DNA of 64,000 bases from Ascaphus truei (GCA_036426205.1 CM071568.1:227424777-227488776); one strand, 5' to 3'. Positions 26,738 through 39,709 are shown, counted from the stretch's first letter. Translations and numbers: made by a program. Notes: generated by a model not told the origin, from the sequence alone.

Positions 26738-27079
26738 CAGGCAGTCCTCGTTTTACAACGAATGGCTTATCCAACGCTATGCAATGCATACCTATGTTCA
26801 TTTTTACAACACCAAAACGGCTTATCCAATGCTTTTACGACACTTTGCAAAGTTGTTTGTGTATATATATATATTATACTATATAATATATTATATTTTT
26901 ATATTATATATTATGTTATATATATATATCTCCTCTCTCTTCTCTCTCTCTCTCCGCTCTCTCATTCTCTTCTCTCTCTATCTCCTATCTCCCCCCCGTC
27001 TCTGCCCCTCTCTCCATTTGTGTGTGCTGCATATCTTATTGTCTACGTAAAAGATTTTGTGTATTTTAGCATTAAAAAT
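26738..27079. mobile_element. Pogo/Tigger-like MITE, left part only
   Basis: Starts TA-CAGGCAGTCCTCG like 59286 and contains 'acaacgaatggcttatccaa'. It includes TA-rich and TCTC-rich stretches, then stops at 'aaaatgccttcaggca', where LINE sequence begins. The matching right end is absent. Confidence 0.75.
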
Positions 27080-30000
27080 GCCTTCAGGCAGGATCGATTA
27101 TTTTTTGGTGTCAGCTAGACTGGTCCCCCAGATCACCTACTCAGGGATACATGATATTTCATGGTCCGATCATGCACCAATTGAGCTGAGGTGCTCCCAG
27201 ATCAAGCTGGTCAGCCCGGGAGCAAAACTGGAAACTAAATGAGTCTTTATTAAAGATCCCGAGAACCGCGCAACAAATTAAAGACGCCGAGATCTCACAA
27301 TTCTTTAAAGCTAACACCGCAAAGCAGTTTGGAGTCCACGTCACCTTGTGTGGCTCACAAGGCCACTATGCAAGGGGTCCTATAATATAGCAGCGGTAAG
27401 AAAAAAGCGAGGGAAGCTAAAACAAAATACTAAGGAGAGGCTCCATGAGCTCTCTATACAACATACCCTCCGGCACGCGGACACATTGAAGGAGTTGAAG
27501 GACATAAGAATGAACTTAACCTCCTCCTCACCTCCCAGGCCGAGGAAAGAACTGAGTTGGACAAAGAGGAATTTTTTTTGAAAAATCGAACAAGCCAGAT
27601 ACCATGCTACTAGAAAATGCGCAATAAACAAAACACCTACACAATCCATGCGATTAATCTAGAACGGGGCTGTCCATGGCTGGACGAGGGACACTTTAAT
27701 ATTCTGGAAGCAGAGGGATACGGGAGGTTGAGGGATCTGGAGGGCATAAACACTATTCAAACATTAAATAACAACAAAAAAGTTTGCAATCGGAGGCAGT
27801 GAAAGATACGGCTCCAATATGTATGTAACATACAGCCAATCCCAAACACATAGTCGAGGAGTTTAGAGCATACTATGCAAAGCTATACGATGGTCAGAAG
27901 GTTCGGCATAACGCTAAAACAAATAAGGCTTTAGGCGAATTTTTAGCCAAAGCGAAACGACCAAAACTGACAAGGTTGGAGCAGGAGTTCCTTGGTAAGG
28001 AGTTTTCAGCGGAGGAACTAAAAGAGGTAGTTGTTAACCTTAAACCTGCTAAAGCTCCAGGCCCAGATGGATTCTCTAACCTGTATTATAAAAAATACAT
28101 AGGAATCCTGTCCCCGCACTTGCTGAGGATGTTCAACCATATTCTAACATGGGGCTCCTTCTCAGACATGATGTTGCAAGCGTCCATCTCAGTGATCCAT
28201 AAACAGGGCAAAGATCCCACCAATTGTCCAAGCTATCGGCCAATATCTTTGATTAACTCAGATATTAAAATTTACTCCAAATTACTGGCCAATAGATTGT
28301 TCGATTCTGCCTAGGCTGATTCACCCAGATCAGGTTGGCTTCATCGCAGGTAGGCAAGCGGCCAATAATACTAGAAGAATAATTGATACTATAGATTACA
28401 TAAATGCCAACAAGATCCCGGGAATGATTGTAAGCTTAGACGCAGAAAAAGCCTTTGACAGAATCGACTGGCCATACCTGGATGCCACGCTTGCAGCATT
28501 TGGAATGGGGGAAACGGTAATACGGGCAATCAAAGCGCTGTACACAAATCCAACTGCGCGGGTAATCCATCAAGGGTATCCGTCAGACTCGCTGCAAATT
28601 AAAAGTGGTACAAGACCGGGCTGCCCACTTTCGCCACTGTTGTTCGCCCTATGCATGGAACCACTTGCAAACCACATTCGCAGTAATAAAGACATCACGG
28701 GAATCCACATACAGTCACAGGAGTACAAAACCGCGTTATACGCAGATGATGTTATCCTGACATTGTCAAAGCCCCTTGTCTCCCTACCCAACCTCTTTGA
28801 CCTCCTGGACAAATTCAACTCAGTTTCGGGGTTTAAGATCAACCAATCAAAATTGGAGGCGCTAAGCCTGAATCTCCCCAAAACTACCGAAAAACTAGTA
28901 GAGATTAACTTCAATCTGAATTGGCAACCCAAAATGATTAAATACCTGGGAGTTAATCTCACGAAGGAGGTTAAATCGCTATATAAGGCAAATTACCCCA
29001 AACTCTTACAATCTTTGAGAAGGGAGCTGAAGGAATGGGCGACGTTCGGTATCTCCTGGATTGGAAGAATTTATAGCGTAAAGATGAACCTTCTGCCTTG
29101 ACTCTTATACCTTTTCCAGACACTCCCCATACCCATAGATAGATCGGATATAAGTTACTTGCAGGCTCAGATCTTTAAATTTATTTGGAACAATAGGAAA
29201 GCTAGGATACCAGCAACAATACTGATTAAACCTAAAACAGCAGGCGGACTGACGGTACTTGCTTGTTCTCATATTACAGAGCGGCACAATTGAGCCAAAT
29301 TATCCAATGGCACACAGATCCTGAACGCCGTAGATGGGTGAAGCTGGAGAGCGAGCTGTGTGCCCCATTGGACATTCAGAATCTGATTGGTACCCAAAAC
29401 TTAGGTTAAAGAAAATCTCGAGACCGCTATCCTCAATAACTAACTCACTCTCGGTTTGGGAAGCCACTAAATTTAAATGCGCCTTAACCAAGCGATACTC
29501 CCTGATGACACCACTATTCTGCAACCCAGATTTTGCTCCAGGGCTGGACGAGGGACACTTTATATTCTGGAAGCAGAAGGGATACGGGAGGTTGAGGGAT
29601 CTGGAGGGCATAAACACTATTCAAACATTCACGCAAATTCAGGCTGACAAAGGCATCCCCAACACAGATTTTTTTAGATACCTCCAGATCCGGGCATTTT
29701 ACACAAAATACAAGAACCGTCCTAAAGTGACGAATTTCGAATCGCTCTGTGCACGAGGGCACAACACCTCGGGACTTACATCTCGGTTGTACAGAGAGAT
29801 AGTCGATCCTGGGGTCGGCCCCAACACACGTCATGACTACATGACCCACTGGGAGAAAGACTTAGGGGAGACTTTAGAGGACGAGTACTGGACAGACATA
29901 CTCGAGGCGACAGCAAAAACATCGATTTGTACGACGTTGAAGGAGAACTCATACTGCACCGACACACTTTATTCGAGCAAATACCCGGTATGTACCTGGC

Positions 30001-30836
30001 AGATACCTGGAATGCGCCACTCCTCACCTCTAACAAGCCCCGTTGCATTTGCCTTCCCAGCCTGGGTTCATGCCTGGCTGATGGGCGGCTGATCTGTTAA
30101 ATGATAATGATTAGGATTTAATAGGCTGCAATGCTTCGCGTGTCTACCAGATGGCATAAATTCATGAATTGTAATGCAGTATATATATATATACTGTGCA
30201 GTATTGCAGCCAGCGGGAATAAAATGCTTCAATCCCTGCTTGGAAAATAACTCAATGCACTCGGGCAGAAAACAGTCACAAACCTCAATACACCCGGGTA
30301 TACCCGAATTCGTGGGACTAGCCAAGCTCGAATAAAGTGTGTCGCCAGTGTATAAGGTGTTAATGAGGTGGTATCTCACTCCAGTTAGATTATCAAAATT
30401 TGTCACGGGTTACTCCCCCTTGTGCCCTAGACAATGTGGAGAGCCCGGAGACCTGCTGCACATGCTGTGGTCTTGCCCTCGACTGCGCCCAATATGGGAA
30501 CAGATTCAGAATTGGTTGGAGAGGATCTTGGGCCTCGAAATTCCTCTAGACCCTTGGCTATTTCTCCTAAATCGGCCACTGGAGGGCCTGTCGAGAGTGG
30601 GGAACAAATTGATCGCTCATTTTGCGACGGCTGTGAGGTGTGAGATGGCAGCATTGTGGAAGCAAAATACAACCCCATCGTTAGAAAAGATTCGGAACAG
30701 AATTTGGTTCGTTTGCCAGATGGAGAAGTTGACTAGTTTGGTCAACGACACTGGCGCAAATTTCCAAAAAGTCTGGTTCCCCTGGCTGGCACAGACTGAC
30801 ATTACAGGGGTGAGCAATGCCACCATCTGGCTGTAA
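27080..30836 (+). pseudogene. Broken L1/Tx1-like LINE, ORF2 (endonuclease-RT)
   Basis: The 5'-truncated non-LTR retrotransposon starts in the C-terminal part of the APE endonuclease (RIDYFLVSARLV, then SWSDHAPIEL near 27080-27190). The reverse transcriptase follows: LKPAKAPGPDGFSN and SYRPISLINSDIKIYSKLLA (27976-28314), and SLDAEKAFDRIDW, GTRPGCPLSPLLFALCME and the catalytic YADD (28424-29101). The C-terminal region (29334-29955 and 30351-30836) has the Cys/His motif CxxxCxxxxxxLHMLWSC. Frames are broken by stops and shifts at 27240-27976, 28312, 29101-29330 and by a MITE at 29954-30350, so the copy is inactive. The YADD and D residues of the palm survive. Confidence 0.92.
29954..30350. mobile_element. 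Tc1/mariner-type MITE inserted in the LINE, TA duplication
   Basis: The inner terminal repeat CGACACACTTTATTCGAGC is perfectly inverted at the right end, and the outermost 6-7 bases are imperfect. TA lies at 29952-29953 and again at 30351-30352. Removing the element and one TA rejoins the LINE frame at ENSYKVLMRWYLTP, which dates the MITE after the LINE. Confidence 0.92.
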
Positions 30837-31114
30837 TAATGGAAGGTGAGTTCTCCTTCGACGCGTTCCGGACGGTAACAGGGTGAGTGCGAGCCCCAGA
30901 TACAGACCAGAGAGGTGACGTGGAAGGAACAGCCCAACACAGGGCTGCACAACACGAGCCGAAAGCTCCAAGGAGTTGCGAGAAGTTGTGGAATATGGGT
31001 CATTTTCTCTGTCCTGATATGGACTTAAAGCTAGACAAGGTCATATACAAACACCAACAAGATATCGTACAGTGATCTGAAATAGGGAAAGAATTCAATT
31101 CTCCTCACTTGTAA

Positions 31115-31655
31115 AGCTTTACACTCTTCTTCTCCTCCTTACATCTCAGCTCTAATTTCTCACTATACACCATCCCGACTCTTGCGTTCCACTCAAGGAT
31201 ATCTTCTCTCTACCCCCTTTGTATCTAAAGCCCTCTCCTGCCTTAAACCTTTCTCACTGACTGCCCCACACCTCTGGAATGCCCTTCCCCTCAATACCCG
31301 ACTAGCACCCTCTCTATCCACCTTTAAGACCCACCTTAAAACACACTTGCTTAACGAAGCATATGAGTAGCACTGTGGCTAATACTATGCGCATGATACA
31401 TAAAGCTTGGCCCCTTGCAGACACTCTTACCAGAATGCTCTCCTACTGTCTCTGTATATCCTTCCTACCTACCAATTAGATTGTAAGCTCTTCGGAGCAG
31501 GGACTCCTCTTCCTAAATGTACATTTTTAAGTCTGAAGCACTTATTCCCATGATCTGTTATATGTATTATTTGTTATTTATATGATTGTCACGTGTATTA
31601 CTGCTAGGAAGTGCTATTTACATTAATGGCGCTATATAAATAAAGACATATTACA
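31115..31655 (+). mobile_element. LINE 3' end (L2/CR1-like ORF end plus tail)
   Basis: A plus-strand frame ends with LTAPHLWNALPLNTRLAPSL and STFKTHLKTHLLNEAYE, typical of the C-terminus of L2/CR1/Rex-type reverse transcriptases. After the stop comes 'attagattgtaagctcttcg' and finally 'gcgctatataaataaag'. Related tails are at about 8408, 10131 and, reversed, 45600-45780. Confidence 0.75.
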
Positions 31656-31724
31656 TTCAGACTTCAATTACGTACATTGCACATAGAGTTGAGACCGACC
31701 CACATTTTGAAAGTATTCTTTCCT

Positions 31725-32005
31725 AGGCAACTGTTGTTGTTTTTGAAGGAGGGGGTTCCCGGAGCTGAATCGCTTGCTTCTCGAGATACGTACCTCTGTA
31801 GGAGCTACAGGTTGTCCTGGTTCCTAAATGGCCTGTGAGCCAATAGGAAGCCGTGGTTGATGTTTCTTCCTGTGGCACGTGAGAGATAAGCCTCCATTTT
31901 GTATCCCCGGTAGGGGGTTGGTATTGGGGCATCTTCAGAGGTAAGTATCTCAGGAACCAGAGGGTCCCTTGAGCTGAAATGAAAGCAGTTCAACTACAGA
32001 CACCC
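31725..32005. repeat. Foldback element, 'gccaataggaagccg' family
   Basis: Contains 'ttcccggagctgaatcgc', 'gagccaataggaagccgtgg' and 'aggtaagtatctcagg'. Ends are imperfectly inverted. Same family as 5668-5945. Confidence 0.65.
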
Positions 32006-32009
32006 CATA

Positions 32010-34836
32010 CTTCCAATGTATTCCTATAAAAAGAAAAAAAAAAAAGGAAATATACCTTTAATCTAATGTTAACTGACTTCCTTAACCCCTTCAGTGCCAT
32101 GGGAAATTGCTCCACAGTGGTTTTGCCATTGCCTGTTAGCCGTTGCCATTTTGTTCCTGGAATATTAGGTTTGGCATTTATTCACAGAATACATTTTTAT
32201 GGCTAGAATCTGGATTGTTAGGATTTCTTAAAGGATCCCCATGCATTTCACTTGGGTCCCCTCTCCTTCGGCGTGGTAGCAGCAAGACACAGATGTGCCC
32301 AGACGCCTTGGTCTGCGGTGGCAGCCATCTAACTGTCCAGGCAGAAAAATGACCGTGGCAAACTTTCCCAGAACTCTCAGTTCAGAGGGGCTTTTCGACT
32401 GGAAAGTTAGGGCAACTTTATTGCAGTGATTACATGACTACAGGTATAAAGTACGCTTGCCAATATCAAAGATTTCCTCCTGTTTTGGTGATCCTGCAGC
32501 ATTGCAAACTCTGGGGAGATAATTAGTGTCCCTCACACACAGTCTTGGCTCTGTGCGCTTTAAATTTATAGTACATGGAAAGACACTGAAGCAGTCAAAT
32601 AAATGTATAATCTTTAAAGTCGATATCTCGCTCTCTTCCACCCCCCCCCCCCCCCGATGCCCCCATACTTTTTGTGGACATAGTTCTGAACAAAATATAC
32701 ATTTGTCTTTAATAAGAGCTGTAGATCAAGATTTAAAGAGCCAACTGTTTGACAGACATTATAGATTTCACTGGCTGATGGTTTCATGTTCCCTTATAGT
32801 CATAGTTATTTTAAAGTGGATTCAAGTGTTTGCACCTCTAATGATTACTTGGCCAATTATGGCATCTTCTGCACCCATTCATGGATTCATAACATAGAAA
32901 TTGACGACTAGTCAACCGTTCGGACCAGTCGACCCACCTAGCCTGGCCATTTCCGTAGCCTTTTGTAAAACTCCAGAACCCACATAAGGTCTGGCTCTTT
33001 TTCCAGTTAGTATAACCTTGTGTCTAACCCAAGTAGTTTTGTGTTATTTTACCAAATTAGCCCTCAATATCTATGCTGAAAAGCCTTTGATTGCAAATAT
33101 CACCCTTTTTATTGAAGAAATCGAACCCCATATTCCCCTTTGCTCTTTTTCTTTTTCATGAAATATGCTTCCACTCTGCACATAGTGAATATTATTATTC
33201 TGTTTTTAGAAGTTTCTTTCACACATCCCCCCCCCCCTTCCCTTCTTTTTTTGTTCTTTCTATCTTTGTATTCTTTCATAGTGACATGTGAGACACATAT
33301 CTGCCACATAGCACACCTCTGTTGGTTCCTATTGGTTTACATTTCAGTTCTGTAATTATAGAGATGATCAGATATATTTGTTTTGTTGTAGGTGCTTTGG
33401 AATCAGTATTTTTCGTTTTGGGCCAAGCAGTGAGCGCTCTAGACATCCTGCAGCAAAGATTTTATTGTCAGACTGATTTGTTCCAAGCTAAGTATTAAAA
33501 ACATTGGGAAGCTCATAATTATAGAGCAAATGTTTATTAATGCAGTATATAGAACATCAAAATAAAATGCTCTTCGGGCTTTCTTTTTATTTTATTTTAA
33601 AGTTAAATTGTTTTTGCAAAAAGCAGTGACATTTTTATAGGATTTGTTTACATTCTACGTTGCCCATAACTTATGTTTTCCAACACTGATGCATGACATT
33701 TTTGTGTGGAAATACGGAGTCTGGTAATTTAAACTTAACCCTGTCCCAGCTATTAGAGGCAATCTAAGCTGCACTTATGAAAAAAATCATATCCAGTATG
33801 CAGCCTTTGACCTTTTAGTGAAAACGAATTACCTAAGCTGCCGATCAGCAAATATCCTGCTTCCCAGGGTTCCCTAAATGGCTGCCTTTTCAGTTTCAAT
33901 CAATCTTTGTCAGTGTAACTCAGCAGCTACAATGGATCTGATATTATTAGGGTAACATTATTTATTGTTACTGTTTGCAGCTCGAACTGCTGGGAATATT
34001 GGCAACAAATTATGACAAACAGGAAAGTGTTGCAAAGATCTTGCACTGCTGGGGAGGTGGCTAAAACCTGCTATATAAATCAAAGGATGCTCAGTATATT
34101 AAAGCTGCAGACCAAGCAATATCCTACGTTTGTTTTTTTTTAAATCAGTTATGTACTAGGAGAAAATACTTCCACATTTTTTTTTTTTTTAAATGCTGTA
34201 ACTAAGTTGTTTTTGTAGCGAAACTTCTTTGTTGACACCTACCAAATGAAAATTTCCTTTGGAGTAAATTGCCTTGTTGGAGACGGAAGTGCAGTCCTGG
34301 AAGTGATGTTAGTGCTGGCAGAAGAGGGTGTTATGGCAGCTGGCGCAGATTCGGAGGCCTCCCACACTTGACGCGCAGGATCTGTTGCCGGCGTGTCTGC
34401 GTAGTACGCACCGTTCGGGAACGCTTGCACAGTAGGTGCTGTTCGGGTGCGCCTGCGCAGTAGCCGTGGTGCAACTCACGCCTGCGCATTAGCCGACGGC
34501 ACAAATGAAACGAGGAATTCACAGTTACTATACATATAGAAGTACAAATAGGTAAAACGGGGTGTGTGCCATGCTCGCACGTTCCAAGTCAAACTTCTTT
34601 GCGTTTTGGCACTGAAATTGAGCTGATTTTTAATTAAAACCGTCATCATCACAAATACAATTTCTGCAACAAAATAGTGACAAAACACTTTTTTAAATTT
34701 ATTATGTAACAAGCATTTTTGTTTCCATAGCAACCATTACAAAGTCACGTCCCCTTCCTCTTCTGAAACAGGCTCTGGCACACCCCTTTTTGAGCTCTGC
34801 CCTTTCTAGCAGTGAACCAATTGTATCTAGTGACTG
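32010..34836. other. Intergenic stretch without recognised gene
   Basis: No coding exon seen. It holds a C run near 32640, another near 33227, A/T-rich runs and, at 34380-34500, several 'cgcctgcgca' motifs resembling NRF1 sites in a small CpG-rich patch. Confidence 0.45.
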
Positions 34837-35014
34837 CATAGGCGTCCGCAGAAATTTTTTCAGGGGGGGAGCATAATTTTAACGGCCAGTGCCCGGCGTG
34901 AAAGTGGTGGTGAGTGCACCGTGGCGAGCGAGCCCGACCAGCATAAGGGGGGTTTCTAAACCCCCCCCCCCCCCCCCCCCGAGAAAATTTTGAAAAAAAA
35001 GTGGGCAAATGGTG

Positions 35015-35154
35015 CGTCTCCCACATACAGCGCGAGTCCTTGGCGCGCGCCTACCGGGACTGATTCCTCACGCTGTGCAGCGTTTGAGCAGACGGCGCCC
35101 GGGACTATCGCCACGTGTGCCTGAACCTACTACTCGCGCTGTATGTGGGAGACG
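35015..35154. repeat. 23-bp perfect inverted repeat inside the transposon
   Basis: 35015-35037 (cgtctcccacatacagcgcg plus agt) is exactly reversed at 35132-35154. The 94-bp spacer is GC-rich and has its own palindrome GGCGCGCGCC. It may mark the ends of a nested element. Confidence 0.8.
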
Positions 35155-35464
35155 AAGACAGACGTCCGGGCTTCTTCTACCTTTACCCTGTGGTCAGCTC
35201 GGAAGCAGGCTGCTGTATTCACGCCAGACGCTGACCACTTCCAGATCCTGCCAGAGGGGCTGTTAAAACAAAACAAACACCAATCTCATTTACAGAGCCC
35301 AAATAACAAATGTTATCTTATACCTTGATATTTAAAATAAATAAATAAAATAATATATACACACACACAAACACTTATGGGATCCCTTTAAGTAGGGTGA
35401 CCAGATTGACAAAAATAAAAACCGGGACACATGAAAAAAAAATTAATAAAACAAATTACATCAT

Positions 35465-35700
35465 CAACTGCGCCCCTTCCCCTTTATGTCTCTCCGCCCC
35501 TCTGTCCCCCTTCTCACTCCCCATTCCTCTAACCCCCCACCCCCCCAAATTCTCTCTCACCCTCCCCCAAACCTCCATCCTCTCACCCTCCCCCAACCCC
35601 CATTCTCTCACCCACCCCCACATTCCCCCCCCCCCCACCCCCAATCTCCCTCGCCCCCCCCAATCTCCCTCTCTCCCCCGCATCTCCATCTCCCTGGTCC
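35465..35700. repeat. C/T-rich low-complexity array
   Basis: Runs of 'ctctcaccctccccc' type units, no regular period. Antisense and sense reading frames through it are compositional. Confidence 0.8.
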
Positions 35701-37639
35701 CACGGGTCCCACTCCCTACCGTATGCGGCCACGGGTTCAGACGGACGGTGAGGGCGTGAGGCTGTAATGAAACAGACAGACGGTTCGATCGAGGTGCTGG
35801 GCTGGCCTGGCTGGTGTGCAAAAGCGCGGGAGAGCGTGGCGGCAACCACCCCTGCGTGACTGCTGCTAGCCCCGCCTCCCATCCAATCCCGGGCCGCGGC
35901 TCAGCTGCCTCAGCATATTTTATTAAATTAATGCGAAGAACCAGGGGGGGGCAAGCGCCCCCCCTTGCCTCCTCTGCGGACGCCCATGAGTGACTGCCTG
36001 GTCACATGATCTTCCCCACTGACCTTTATCTTCAGTCCTCTGCTGTTGTAATGACAGCCATTTAGTGAACCCCAAAGCCGATCGATCACAGGAGAACAGA
36101 TCCATTGGCAACTTAGCTAATTACTTATTGTGTGGATTATACTGATGCACATATTAAAGGGGGGAGGAGGAGAATGGCAGCTTGTGCTGTTGCTTTAAAA
36201 CTCATTCAAAATGGCAGGAGATGAAAAATAAAAATTCAGTAAGTATTTAATACTACACAACTGATTTATTTTAAAAAAAAACACGTAGGGTATTGCATGG
36301 ATTGCCTCTTCACAGTTACAGTATATAGAGGTTAAGTGAAGAACAAGAATATTCTACGTATAGCAGTGTATAGTTTTATTAACATATCAGGCCCTCCACC
36401 ACTGGGCACATGAAACGATTTATGCTATCGTTCCTCTGTCAACGTGCGATAGAGGAACCTAAAGTCATGACCTCCAATGAAGGTACCGCACATGCAATTT
36501 ATTGTATGCAAAGATTATTTCACTTGTATTTTTTTTTCCGCATATACTGATATATAAATAAAATAGAAGTAGCGATAACTTCTCTATAGCCAACTGTTCA
36601 TTTACTAAATCAGTCATGGATCTTCAAGATCATTAGCTGAAGGTTCTGCGCCTCAACCAATGGCAGAGGTAGAAATGGGTAAAGAAGTTACACGGTTTTA
36701 GTAGGTACAAGAAGAGAGTGAGAATGCAAACATGCATTAATGTAGGGGGTGGAGCATAGGCACATGGGGGCTGGTTGTATGGGTGTGTGGGGTGCCGGAG
36801 CTCCCCCACCATTCCGAGTTTGTATACATTATGGTAATGTATGTTACTGGTTTTGTATGTACAGCGCCTCCTTCCCAAAAAATAGTTCCGGCACAGGCAA
36901 CACTTACATGCTAAAACGAGACCGCTCTGTGCACAGCACAGTATAACAGATGTTAAAGATGAAACCTGGGTGGGATCCAATGCGTGTATGGCTTTTATGG
37001 AAAGGAAGAAGCATTTGTAAAAGTCAATGGGGAGCAAGGAATTAATATGTTTTCTTTAAGAAATTTGAGATTTAACATTTATTATTTGAATCCATGCCGT
37101 ATTACCATCACCTATACATGTAATTGCACCCATCAACGTGATGCAATGTGTTAACAGGACCACAATATGTATCACAAGAAGTACCGCAGCTCCATAGAAA
37201 ACAATGGGGATGCTTGCGTCCTCTAATGCACTGTGCTAGAAATATTTCTGTGTCTGGCCATGGACATTGCCTAGGTATATTCTAGGCAGGCTAGAGCCAG
37301 CACTCACAAGTTTAACAGACATTTCTGCACCTACTGCAGGAGGATCTTGGCAGAAGTGGCAAGAAGAGATAACCACACACCAACCGCGCTGGGAAGACAC
37401 TCTCCCCAGAGTCAAAAGTTGAGACACACCGGTTGAAAGGCAGAGACAGAGCTAATACGACTATGTACAAATGTACTAAGACGTGCTGTTTTCGTTGCCA
37501 TAAGAGTGCAGTGCAGCGGCTGCACCGATTGCAGCCGTCCTGAAACAGGAGCCCTGGAGCATCATCTCAGTGGGAGTCATTACTTCTTAACGGGACCCCA
37601 CAGCATTAATCCTTCAGTCCTATCAGCCTGAAACATCTG

Positions 37640-38270
37640 AAGGATCTGCGCAGAGGTGTCCCAGAGAGCAGTCTGTCTCCCCACGCAGCTCTGAAAGGTA
37701 GGAAGCAGTCTCGAGTCTGTCCAGCCCCATGATGATGTAGATCGAATATAGATGATGGGGAATACTATAGGACCATGTTCAGTCATCAAGACGGTTATAG
37801 TGTTAAATGTCCGGTCCAACTCCCTTGCCGACATAGATGACTGAATATGGTCCTAAAGTATTCCTGAAAAAACAATGCAACTGAGTTTCCCAAGTGAGAT
37901 ACCAAGAATTACTCTTCTCCCAGATTTCTTAGTGCAGTCTCTTCCATTTATTAGAGAGCAGTGAGGAATACAACGTTTTAGGTCCCACACGGACCTTTCT
38001 TCATGTCTGAAACATTATACTCTTTGCTGCTCTCTAATAAATGGAAGAGACCGCACAAGAAATCTGTGAGTAATAGTCCTACTTGGGAAATTCGATGGCA
38101 TTGTTTTTTCAGTTTCTTACGCTAGCCACACATTCAGAGTTGTTTTCTCCAACATATGTTTTGCCTAAAGTATTTCCCCTCATTATGTAGATATCAATAT
38201 TCGGGCATCTACATCAAGGAGCTGGACAGACAGACTGCTTCTTACCTGCTTTGGGACACGGCCCACTCAC
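37640..38270. repeat. Complex foldback element
   Basis: Inner arms 'gaaaaaacaatgc' to 'attagagagcag' (about 37866-37962) are reversed at 38025-38112, around a centre with 'aacgttttaggtcccac' and 'cctttcttcatgtc'. Outer sequences 'gtgtcccagagagcagtctg' near 37656 and 'cagactgcttcttacc' near 38232 are also inverted, so the palindrome spans about 600 bp. Confidence 0.8.
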
Positions 38271-38452
38271 GGAGACTTCTTCTGTGTCCTTCTGCGCAGC
38301 TCCTCAAGACGCCCTAGTTTGGAAAGCATGGGCCTCTATAGAGTTAATCCTCCCGGGCTGCAAAAGCCAATTTAATTTGGTGTCAGGTGAGTATGCTGCC
38401 AGGATAACACTCACCAGGACTAGCTCGAGAAAGTAGAGCATAATGCAGGGGC

Positions 38453-38775
38453 TCTCTAGAGCTGAACTGTCAATTTCAGCCCCGGGAACACCTTGCTTTC
38501 TGAGATACCTTCAAAGGGGGTGCCGGTATTGCCTTCATGGAGCTGCTCCGACAGGCCTGGGGTGCTAACAAAGGTGACTTTAGATCTCCCGCATCTTGTG
38601 GGCCAATAGGAAGCCGTGACGTCATCCCTTGCTGCTTCCTATTGGCCTGTGCGATGAGGGACATGGGGATACCGGCACCCCCCTGCAGAGGTAAGTATCT
38701 CGGGAAGCAGGGGGCCCCTGGAGCTGAAACTAGCATAGTGCAGCTCCTGCTCCTGCAACCCCCTGCTTCAGTCCT
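38453..38775. repeat. Foldback element, 'gccaataggaagccg' family
   Basis: Arms 'gggggtgccggtatt' and 'ataccggcacccccc', and 'gccaataggaagccgtgacg' with 'gcttcctattggcc', give a strong imperfect palindrome. It is one of the clearest copies of this family in the window. Confidence 0.8.
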
Positions 38776-39709
38776 ATAGCTAAAATAAATAAACAAAAAG
38801 AGGAAATGCACCTGGTTGCTGCTTTAAGAACAAAAAACAGAATTAAATGTAGCAGCAGGTGTGGTCAATTCCTTGTGCAAGGGTGAAAAAATCAGACATG
38901 ACATGAAAGAGAAAAGTAGGTTAGAGTCTCGTAAACAGCTTGGAAAAGTAGAATATTTTGTGGGTTATGTACTAGTCTTCTGGCTGCAAAAGCAGTGCAC
39001 AAGTTACAGAAGTAAAAACTCCCAAGTGCTTTGAATGGGATTTCTTTTCAAAACTGGGGAAAAACCAACAGCCCCAGGATTGATCAGCCAGAAGACTTAG
39101 TAAATAGCCCCATAGTAAGTACTGCAAAGAGCAGAAGCCAGACGTTGAGAGGATTTTGGTTAGACATTTATTATTGTTCACTGAAATGTAAGCTTTCTTG
39201 GATGAAAAAAAATCTTTATTTTGTCTATATGGTACAAAGTCATTACACTTTTCAGAAACGTATCTTGTGCTAATGTGGATGAAGCATGCTAAACTATGGC
39301 AAATTGTAGTTGTAGGCAGATCAGGTGGCATAATGTTGGTAAAATTCACAAGGGTTGCAACATATATACAAATCATGATGCTAAAAGTCTGGTACTCGAG
39401 CCAGACAAGCAAAAAAATGTGGTTAAAATTGATACAATAAAAAAGATTATATAATGCTAAAAATATTTTTATACAAAAGCTTTGGTACACACTGAAAAGT
39501 GAATTATGGATCACTAGCATTCAACTCAATGGCCATTAAGAATCAATACTGGGTATTGTGCTCCAGTGTAGAGACTGGAGTCTAGCATTTTTACTGTACA
39601 ACTATTCTAACTTTTTGTTCCTGTTTTGAATGCCAGAGGGACAAGCAACCCAATGAGATGCCGGCTCCCCTGGTACTCCGTGTGAAAACATTTTTAGGAC
39701 TGTTTAGGG

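Larger units (their letters stand above)
34837..35988. mobile_element. 1.15-kb DNA transposon with perfect 8-bp duplication
   Basis: Begins CATAGGCGTCCGCAG and ends CTGCGGACGCCCATG, 15-bp terminal inverted repeats with one mismatch. AGTGACTG flanks both ends (34829-34836 and 35989-35996). CA...TG ends with an 8-bp duplication fit a P-element-like or hAT element. The interior is non-coding and composite: C22 run, a 23-bp perfect hairpin at 35015-35154, and a C/T-rich array. Confidence 0.85.

Noticed and set aside
35397..35882. Pro-rich and Gly-rich frames on both strands
   Set aside because: C/T-rich low-complexity DNA inside a transposon.
38972..39520. Minus-strand frame of 182 codons downstream of ASTE1
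   Set aside because: No family resemblance; AT-rich intergenic or ASTE1 3' UTR sequence.
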